This document shows positions 56,984 through 64,000 of a stretch of DNA of 64,000 bases, piece after piece. Both the position numbers and the translations under genes were made by a program. The DNA is from Oscarella lobularis (Eukaryota; Porifera; Homoscleromorpha; Homosclerophorida; Oscarellidae), in contig NC_089187.1 of the NCBI RefSeq assembly GCF_947507565.1, forward strand, positions 868,001 through 932,000. The letters run 5' to 3'. The notes under the pieces were generated by a model that did no database searches, was not told the DNA's origin, and was given only the letters and a program-made list of their open reading frames with translations. Position 1 is the stretch's first letter. The number at the start of each line of letters is the position of its first letter.

Positions 56984-59900
56984 ATGACCGACCAGCCGAA
57001 CGACACAGACCAGCCCCCCGACCCCGCCGACGTGAAACCGCCCGACGGCCTCGGCGGCGCATCCGCCGCTCTTCGCTTCAGCTCTCTCCTCCCCCCGCCA
57101 TTTCGCGCCGCTCCGGATCAATCCTGGGAAGACTGGGAGGAAGACTTCACATCTTGCGCACAGCTCAATCACTGGGACGACGCCGCCAGCCGCCACGTGC
57201 TCCAGCTGCGGTTACAAGGCCCCGCTCGCGAAGCTCTGCGTTCATTGTCACCGGCGACGAAATCTCAGTTAGCCACGCTTCTCGCCGCTCTTCGAGATCG
57301 CTTCCTGCCGGCCAATCATCACGAGGTTAAACGCTCAACATTTCGGCTCCGCACGCAACGCAGCGACGAAGGTATTTTGGCTTTTGGGAACGCGATTCGG
57401 GGCCTCGCCGCACAAGCTTTCCCCACGATGGATATCGCGCAACGCGATCTGCTCAGTCGCGACCAATTTCTCGATGGTCTTCGGGACGGCAATCTCCGTC
57501 TCCGCGTTCGCTACGGCAACCCGAAGAGCTTAGACGACGCAATTCGCATTGCGCTGGAAGTGAACGCTGCCGAGTTAGCCGAAGAACGTCGCCGCGCTGA
57601 CGGCGGACAATCGATCCCCACTTCAACGGTGCCACCTTCACTTATCGCCTCGGCCGCACCTGCCGACACCTTGTTGAAAGCAGTCGAACAACAATCTACC
57701 TTACTCTCATCTCTTCTCAACCGCGTTATTCGCCTGGAGTCACCGGCTCACGCTTCGTTCGCTGTGTCGTCTGGCGTTCCGTACGCCCCACGTTCGTCTG
57801 TGCCCCTGGCAGAGCGCCGCTGTTGGAATTGTGGTGAAATGGGACATATTCGCATGACGTGCACGAAATTTAGCGCAAAACATGACACCCATCAACAGTG
57901 TTACCCGCTCCCTTCGCGCGACGAACCTTTACTCCCACCCTTCGCGGTCGGCGCGTTGCAACCGGTATCACCTCAGTCCGCCGCTGTCTTTCAAGTCGAC
58001 GCTATGGTAAATGGCCACTCGAGCCGGTGCCTCCTCGATTCATGCGCGGCCGTTTCGATCGTCCCGCCGTCATTAGCCCCGACGAATATCCAACAGTCGA
58101 CCGAACAGTTATCGATGGCTAGCGGACATAACATCCCGGTTCTCGGTGCACTGAATCTTCCACTTACAATCGGGACGTGGTCAACGCAACACTATTTTCG
58201 TGTCGCACCGATCGCTACCAATCCAATCCTCGGTGCGGATTTCATCACCCGACACGACATTGATCTACTCGTCTCGCGTCGTCAATTACGATTGCCGTCG
58301 GGATTTTCCCACCCACTCATCGCCCCTCCCCCACCTTCGTTGTTGCCCGCATCACCGACCCCGTCGTCTCCGTTGTACTCAGTCGTACTCGTTGAGTCCG
58401 TCGTGTTTCCGCCCGGCCAGATGGAAATGATAGTCGCCGGTGCCGTCATCTGTCCCGATACCAAAGAGCGTTGCACGTCGTCGTCTCATCCGCTGTTATT
58501 CGAACCATCAGAGCAACTGGCGGAGAAATACGACCTGATTGTCGCCGCGTCATTGGCCAACAACACTACTGGCATCATCCCTGTCAGGGTTTTCAATGTG
58601 GGCGGACAACGTAAACTGTACAAAGGCAAGCGGCTCGGAACGGCGGAAGAGATCGATCCCTCGACACTAACAGCCCCTATTTCGAATACGTCGCCACGCG
58701 ATCAGTGGATACCGCCACTTCCGGACACGCCCACTCTGACACCTTCACAACGTGCAGCTCTAGAGACTCTCCTCATGGAATACAACGACATTTTCAGTCG
58801 CCACCCGTCCGATCTGGGGCGCACTAATATTTGCCAGCATCGCATCGTTACTACGACGGACCGCCCAATTCATCAACGTCCATATCGTCAGCCCTTTCAT
58901 CTCCGCGCCGAAACAAATCGCCAAGTCCAAGAAATGTTGGATGAAGGAATCATCACCCCGAGTTGCAGCCCGTGGTCGTCCCCGGTCATCCTGGTAACGA
59001 AGAAAAATGGGAAGTTCCGGTTTTGCGTAGACTTCCGCCTTCTCAACGACATCACGGTGAAGGATGCGTACCCCATCCCTCGCATCGACGAGACCCTGGA
59101 CAGTCTCGGAGGCGCCCTATTCTTCACGACGTTGGACTTAGCTTCTGGCTATTGGCAGGTCCTTCTGGCTGCGGAAGACAGGGCTAAAACTGCCTTTTCG
59201 ACGAACGGCGGCCACTTCGAATTTCAAGTGATGCCGTTTGGACTTACAAATGCACCAGCCACATTCCAACGTCTGATGAATGTTGTACTTCGGGGACTCA
59301 CGCTCGACTCCTGCCTGGTGTACCTCGACGACGTCCTTGTACACTCACGCACCTTTGAGGAACACCTTTGCCGCCTACGCGCAGTCTTCGAGCGGCTACG
59401 CACGGCTGGGCTGAAATTACGCACGGAAAAGTGTCAATTTGTGCGATCGGAGGTGCCGTACCTGGGGCACGTCGTCAGCGCTGAGGGTATCGCGACGGAT
59501 CCGACGAAAGTGGATAAAGTCCGGAATTGGCCCAAACCGCGTACGAAAACGGAAGTACGATCGTTCATCAATTTTGCTGGGTACTATCGTCGTTTTGTCC
59601 CTGGATTCTCCACCATCGCCGCTCCTCTTCACAACTTGACGACAGGCCATTCCAAATTCACCTGGACAACGGAAGCAGAGCGTGCCTTTGCTACACTAAA
59701 GGAAAAGCTGACCAAAGCCCCTGTACTGGCGTTTCCGCGCTTTTCGGAACAATTCAGGCTCAAAACAGACGCCAGTGATGTTGGACTTGGCGCCGTCCTT
59801 TCCCAAATTATCGACGGCCACGAACGCCCCATTGCCTTCGCCAGCAAGAAGCTGAGTGCTACGGAGACGAACTATAGCGCGACAGAGAAGGAGCTGCTCG

Positions 59901-61894
59901 CTATTAAATGGGGTACAGCGCATTTTCACCCATACCTCTTGGGAGCACCGTTCGTTGTCGTGACTGACCACCGACCGCTAGTCCACCTGAACACGATGAA
60001 GCATCCCGCGGGAAAAGTCGGTCGCTGGCTGCACACCCTGAGCCAGTACACCTTCACAGTGGAGTACAAGCCAGGACGATTGCACGTTGACGCTGACGCA
60101 CTGTCGCGAATGTGTGCCGTCACAACGATACCAGCGAGCGCCAACGTTGCAGAACTCCGCGCTATGCAGGAAGCCGACGATGTCTTAGCGACTGTGATTG
60201 CCCGCCTTCGAGCGGACGAAGGACGACCACCAGCAGAAGGAGTTTGGCGCGATGGCGCACATCGCCGCTACCGGCAATTGTGGGACCAGCTACAGCTCGA
60301 CGACCACAACATTTTGCGACGCAACCGTCGTCTTGGTGCCCGGTTGGAAACAACGTCGGTCCTCGTCGTGCCGCAAGCCCTCGTTCCAACAATTTTGCAA
60401 CAACTTCACGGCGATCCTCTCAGCGGTCATCTCGGCGTCAGCAAAACCACCGACACACTTCTGCAACGCTACTATTGGCCAGGCTTTTCCGCCGACGTTG
60501 ACGATTACATTCGTCGCTGCTCGACCTGTCAACGAGCGAACGCCGTAGCGCCTCGCCCAAAAGCGCCCTTGAGGTCAATTCCCGTCGGCGGGCCGTTTGA
60601 AATGATTTCGATCGACTTCCTTGAACTTCCTCGAACCGTTCGGGGAAATCGATATGTCTTGGTATGTACCGACTACTTCACCCGCTGGCCGGAAGCATTT
60701 GCTACTGCAGACCAAAAGAGCGAGACGGTGGCACGGGCTCTCTACGACGGAATTGTATCGCGACACGGCGTTCCCCGAATACTTCACTCCGATCAAGGCC
60801 CAAGCTTTGAAGGACGCGTAATACGCCACTTGTGCCAGATGATGGGATTAGAGAAAACGCGCACAACCCCATATCATCCCCAAGGCGATGGCCTGGTCGA
60901 AAGGTTCAACCGCTCCCTCCTCGGCATCCTCCGGAAGTACTGCGGGGACCGCCCTCTCGACTGGGATCTGTGGCTACCGTCAGCGCTCCACGCTTACCGC
61001 GTTGCAAAGCAAACCTCGACAGGAGCATCGCCCTTTGAGCTGCTATACGGCAGGAAACCCCGCCTGCCAACCGACGTCGCGTGCAGCTGCGCAACCCCGC
61101 CGCCAACGGATACATCAGAGTATCTTCAACGGTTATCCACGGAGATGGTTAGAGCACGGGAATTAGTGGATGCCAATTTGACGGCGGCCCAGGAGCGACA
61201 ACGTCAAGGCGTGACACCCCACGTACGTTTGTACTCGCCCGGCGACCTCGTCTACCTGCATGATCCAGGCCGACTGCGGGGAAAAGCCTACAAGTTACTT
61301 TCGGTATGGGACGGCCCATTTAAAATTCTGCGAAAACAAGGAGAGAATGACGTTTACCAAATCCAACATTCACACAAAGGAGGGCGACGGAGATGGGTAC
61401 ATCACGACCGCTTACGCCCGTGCTATCAACCCATCGATGCGCCGCACGACGAAACATCCAGCACGACAACGACGGATGCTGCAAACGACGGACAAACACT
61501 CGGAACCCCTACGACACCGAATCATTCGCAACCACAGCCAGGGACCGGAGCGAACGAAAACCCACACCGTACGGACGTCGGAGATGTAACGGACTTCGAG
61601 AACGTCATATCCTGGGTCCCGAGCGGCCCTGTAATCAACACGCCTCAACCAATCGCAAGACCAGCGGCTCCGACACCAACTCCAGCCGTCAACGTGCAAC
61701 CGCAACCGATCGCAAGTCCGGTAGCCCCGCCCCCTGACAACGTCCACCCTCAGCAACCACCCCCACTCACACCAGAACCGATCGGAAGGGAAGACGAACC
61801 ACCCGAACGACCACGTCGGATCACGCGACTCCCAGTGCGTTTTGAAGACTACGTCCTAGATGCCACGTCAGACAGCGATGAACACAGTTCGTAG
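56984..61894 (+). CDS. Gag-Pol polyprotein of the Ty3/gypsy element
   Basis: One uninterrupted frame of 1636 codons from an ATG 34 bases after the LTR. Gag-like N-terminus (around 1-270), CCHC knuckle CWNCGEMGHIRMTC (about 280-293), aspartic protease with LLDSCAAVSIV (about 349-359; DSC where DSG or DTG is usual), reverse transcriptase (KFRFCVDFRLLND near 675, YLDDVLV near 779), RNase H (TDASDVGLG near 928), integrase zinc-binding HHCC (about 1145-1185) and DDE core (DFLEL near 1210, SDQGP near 1270, VERFNRS near 1305), with a GPF box near 1445 and a proline-rich tail. No envelope gene and no chromodomain. Gag and Pol are fused without a frameshift. Likely able to make all its enzymes, with doubt only about the protease Cys. 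Confidence 0.93.
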   Translation: MTDQPNDTDQPPDPADVKPPDGLGGASAALRFSSLLPPPFRAAPDQSWEDWEEDFTSCAQLNHWDDAASRHVLQLRLQGPAREALRSLSPATKSQLATLLAALRDRFLPANHHEVKRSTFRLRTQRSDEGILAFGNAIRGLAAQAFPTMDIAQRDLLSRDQFLDGLRDGNLRLRVRYGNPKSLDDAIRIALEVNAAELAEERRRADGGQSIPTSTVPPSLIASAAPADTLLKAVEQQSTLLSSLLNRVIRLESPAHASFAVSSGVPYAPRSSVPLAERRCWNCGEMGHIRMTCTKFSAKHDTHQQCYPLPSRDEPLLPPFAVGALQPVSPQSAAVFQVDAMVNGHSSRCLLDSCAAVSIVPPSLAPTNIQQSTEQLSMASGHNIPVLGALNLPLTIGTWSTQHYFRVAPIATNPILGADFITRHDIDLLVSRRQLRLPSGFSHPLIAPPPPSLLPASPTPSSPLYSVVLVESVVFPPGQMEMIVAGAVICPDTKERCTSSSHPLLFEPSEQLAEKYDLIVAASLANNTTGIIPVRVFNVGGQRKLYKGKRLGTAEEIDPSTLTAPISNTSPRDQWIPPLPDTPTLTPSQRAALETLLMEYNDIFSRHPSDLGRTNICQHRIVTTTDRPIHQRPYRQPFHLRAETNRQVQEMLDEGIITPSCSPWSSPVILVTKKNGKFRFCVDFRLLNDITVKDAYPIPRIDETLDSLGGALFFTTLDLASGYWQVLLAAEDRAKTAFSTNGGHFEFQVMPFGLTNAPATFQRLMNVVLRGLTLDSCLVYLDDVLVHSRTFEEHLCRLRAVFERLRTAGLKLRTEKCQFVRSEVPYLGHVVSAEGIATDPTKVDKVRNWPKPRTKTEVRSFINFAGYYRRFVPGFSTIAAPLHNLTTGHSKFTWTTEAERAFATLKEKLTKAPVLAFPRFSEQFRLKTDASDVGLGAVLSQIIDGHERPIAFASKKLSATETNYSATEKELLAIKWGTAHFHPYLLGAPFVVVTDHRPLVHLNTMKHPAGKVGRWLHTLSQYTFTVEYKPGRLHVDADALSRMCAVTTIPASANVAELRAMQEADDVLATVIARLRADEGRPPAEGVWRDGAHRRYRQLWDQLQLDDHNILRRNRRLGARLETTSVLVVPQALVPTILQQLHGDPLSGHLGVSKTTDTLLQRYYWPGFSADVDDYIRRCSTCQRANAVAPRPKAPLRSIPVGGPFEMISIDFLELPRTVRGNRYVLVCTDYFTRWPEAFATADQKSETVARALYDGIVSRHGVPRILHSDQGPSFEGRVIRHLCQMMGLEKTRTTPYHPQGDGLVERFNRSLLGILRKYCGDRPLDWDLWLPSALHAYRVAKQTSTGASPFELLYGRKPRLPTDVACSCATPPPTDTSEYLQRLSTEMVRARELVDANLTAAQERQRQGVTPHVRLYSPGDLVYLHDPGRLRGKAYKLLSVWDGPFKILRKQGENDVYQIQHSHKGGRRRWVHHDRLRPCYQPIDAPHDETSSTTTTDAANDGQTLGTPTTPNHSQPQPGTGANENPHRTDVGDVTDFENVISWVPSGPVINTPQPIARPAAPTPTPAVNVQPQPIASPVAPPPDNVHPQQPPPLTPEPIGREDEPPERPRRITRLPVRFEDYVLDATSDSDEHSS

Positions 61895-61906
61895 GCGCCG
61901 TAGTAG

Positions 61907-62017
61907 TGTAGTAAGGTCTAATCCGGGCTAACGGGAGGGAGGATAGATAATGGGTAGTTGGAGAGATAATAAAACAGTCTAGTCTGAAGTCTGGGGTAAG
62001 CACAACGCTTCACTACA
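61907..62017 (+). repeat. 3-prime LTR
   Basis: Same 111 bases as the 5-prime LTR with no difference seen; the Gag-Pol stop lies 12 bases before it. Confidence 0.93.
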
Positions 62018-63143
62018 CATGTCTTGGATAGGACATGGGTGCGACGTCAGCCACCCATCGATTATGTTTCAAATCGCATCTTTCTACCGTAGAATAGGCA
62101 TAATTCTCACGTTCCTCAAACTCGCTGTAGCAGATATTTGGGTCAATCATTTCCCCGCCTACTGCGTACAGAACGTCACCAACGGTCACAAGACCAGGAC
62201 AAGATCTCGTCTCAACTAACGAGGGAAACGAATTCCACACGTCTTGAGACGGATCATAATACCTTGATTCGTTTGATACACTATAGTGGTGTCCTTCTTC
62301 ATTTTCATCGTATTCAGACTTTTCGCCGCCGACAACAAGTAAAACGCCTTGGCATCCAGTCCGAGGCAATGCCGCTCCTTCTCCTTCTTTCTTTGCATCT
62401 TCCGTTACTCTTTCCGTGACCCGTTCTCCCATTTGGAGCTCCCTCAAGAGCGTTTCACACTTTGCTAAATCGAGTAGAGGCAGACGAACCAAATTTAACA
62501 GATCCTTGGCGTATTTTCCGCGCGATTCGTAATCGTGCTTGATCCATTTAGATATCACGCGCAACACCTCCACTTCATCCCTCACTCCTAATTCATCCAA
62601 AGCTACGATTCGACAAAGATGATCTGCCGACAGTGCTAAGAACTCCTCAGTGTCGGCCAATTCGACAATATTGACGGCTGCCATGCGATCGGATACGCTC
62701 ATCAATAGAGAGTCACTGTATTGATCAGCAAACATCCCAAGGTGCAGACAGTTGGAGAGGTCAGCCTGCATCCTGAGCCCCTTGCTGCACTTCGTGACAA
62801 CGTCGTCAAACTGAAGGAGATGAGCGCTCGCGTACAGTCGTTTGATGTCGTCAACCGCACATTGGGCCTTTCCCGTGTAAGCGTAGTCGATCAATGTCTT
62901 CACCGACGTGGCGTCGACGTCGTAAAGCGTTACTTCGGTCTGGCGTCTCTCTGCGAATTCTCCAAGAAACATCGTACGAAAATAGCCGCTGATCGACGCA
63001 AGGATGGTGCGATGAGCGTGAAATCGGTGTCCGTCGACGACGACGACGACGTCGCAAAGATCTTTCGACTGTCGAAGCAATTGGAGGCCCGACGCAAGAA
63101 GGAAGGGATGTTCTTCTGTAGCGAAAACCTCTGTTTCTGCCAT

Positions 63144-64000
63144 GTGCGAGCGACGACGTCACGTGGCGAGGAAATCGAGCAAAACCCGTATAGAGTAGGA
63201 CCTCGGCTTTCGGACATTCTGCGATTTCGGACGCTCGCACAGCAAATCTAGCAAACCGATTCTGGCTTCCTATGGCGCATTTGAAAGCCCAATCCCTGCC
63301 AGGAAGATGTGCTAGAGCGCGAATCAATAGACCAAACCCTCATGATTTTATGAGAAGATTAGCGCGCGCAGGTCAAATCCTCCGCTTTCGGACAACAGTA
63401 TCGCTTTCGGACACGTATGCGTAGCTCATTCAAATTTTAATGTTTCGCCTAGAATTTTTTTTCACAAAATCCTCTATCATAGAGCTTTCGAACGCAGTAA
63501 AGCTTTAGCCAAATGGTCTAGTCTATCGCATGCTAAAAATCGACGAATATACCGACATCGCACCTCAGTGTTCGGACACCAGTTATTCCGTTTGCAAAGC
63601 CCAAATCCGTTTCTAAAAGGATATTCTGAATTTTCTGTAAGGTATTTGAGACGATTTTTAAAAGCAGCTTAAAAAGAGTTACTTTGCTAAGCAATTGGGC
63701 TGTTTAGTGCATGAAAATGCATTTCTTGGGTTTGCTTTAGTAGCCATAAAACTAAATATAGCAACGAAAATACCCAAACTGGCACAGAAGCAAGCGGTGC
63801 GAAGAAAAAGTCACCCTAAAACTTCGTATTAATGAAAAATTCTGCCGCATACAGTACTTTACGCCAAATGCATTTGTCGTGCTGATTTTGATCGCAACGT
63901 TAGAAGCATTACATAAAAGTACGCCTTTTTGAGTGCTCTTCCATAAGTAGAGCAAGTACATTTTGAGCGGCATCGAGTTTCATGAAGATATCACAGCCAG
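63144..64000. other. Window end without a recognisable gene
   Basis: The first 100 bases are the 5-prime flank of K6. Beyond that, AT-rich sequence with several TTCGGAC motifs (63209, 63227, 63395, 63413, 63570) and no supported exon. Confidence 0.45.

Larger units (their letters stand above)
56839..62017 (+). mobile_element. Ty3/gypsy LTR retrotransposon, full length
   Basis: Two 111-base LTRs (TG..CA) look identical: 56839-56949 and 61907-62017. A 4-base target duplication CATG flanks the element (56835-56838; 62018-62021). Between them is one long coding frame. The region after the 5-prime LTR (CTGGTGACAGGAG) should be the primer-binding site. No normal polypurine tract is seen just upstream of the 3-prime LTR. 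It lies opposite in strand to the host gene K6. Short identical LTRs and an open frame point to recent movement. Confidence 0.95.
56227..63143 (-). pseudogene. BTB-BACK-Kelch gene K6, split by a retrotransposon
   Basis: The 5-prime part (63143-62022) holds BTB, BACK and the first Kelch repeats (MAETEVFATEEHPFLLASGL; ERCDLKHNRWVADVAPM). The 3-prime part (56834-56227) holds the remaining repeats (GNEVTSCLGRIF ... KFISRKFALNLM). The two halves would continue in the same frame once the inserted element and one CATG copy are disregarded, and no other lesion is seen. So K6 was intact until the insertion, which by its identical LTRs is recent. Subtype as K4. Confidence 0.88.

Noticed and set aside
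61412-61756. Open frames overlapping the Gag-Pol tail
   Set aside because: Shadows in a proline-rich low-complexity tail.
1-64000. CRISPR arrays, operons or bacterial origin
   Set aside because: Introns, LTR retrotransposon and animal domain sets; no regularly spaced repeats.

Overview
The window is eukaryotic and animal-like. Genes are split by short introns (roughly 30 to 100 bases) with canonical GT..AG borders. The domain mix is typical of metazoan innate-immune and cell-death toolkits: CARD, death domain, ankyrin, Roc-COR GTPase, a tyrosine-kinase-like (TKL) kinase and BTB-Kelch. A sponge is my best guess, perhaps a homoscleromorph; this is inference from gene content and compactness, with no species-specific marker seen.

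Layout. (1) 1-14.9 kb, minus strand: two CARD-transmembrane-death-domain genes in tandem (A1a, A1b), a long ankyrin-Roc-COR-death-domain gene (B) and a second ankyrin-Roc-COR-death-domain gene (C). (2) 14.9-20.3 kb: a truncated second copy of C (C-prime), made by a tandem duplication whose breakpoint lies near 16.5 kb, with several mobile-element insertions. (3) 20.2-24.5 kb, plus strand: an ankyrin-coiled-coil-TKL kinase gene. (4) 24.5-27.9 kb: kinase debris, a weak tandem repeat and a small five-exon gene of unknown function. (5) 27.9-42.8 kb: a second copy of region 1 (A2, B2, C2), with a TIR-bounded DNA transposon inside exon 2 of C2. (6) 43-63.2 kb, minus strand: a BTB-BACK-Kelch cluster with three intact genes (K1, K2, K4), three broken ones (K3, K5, K6) and gene fragments. 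K6 is split by a young Ty3/gypsy retrotransposon with identical LTRs. (7) 63.2-64 kb: no gene seen.

How the genes may work together. The CARD/DD adaptors, the two Roc-COR-DD families and the ankyrin kinase all carry homotypic-interaction or signalling domains, so a local death or immune signalling module is plausible. The BTB-Kelch proteins would be substrate adaptors for CUL3 ubiquitin ligases. The region is turning over fast: it shows nested segmental and tandem duplications, and in nearly every expanded family at least one copy is broken by a mobile element, a truncation or a small frameshift. The most unusual object is the transposon at 41231-42580. It holds the 5-prime half of a SWIM/YqaJ-type gene facing the 5-prime half of a THAP gene, as though the middle of a larger two-gene transposon had been deleted.
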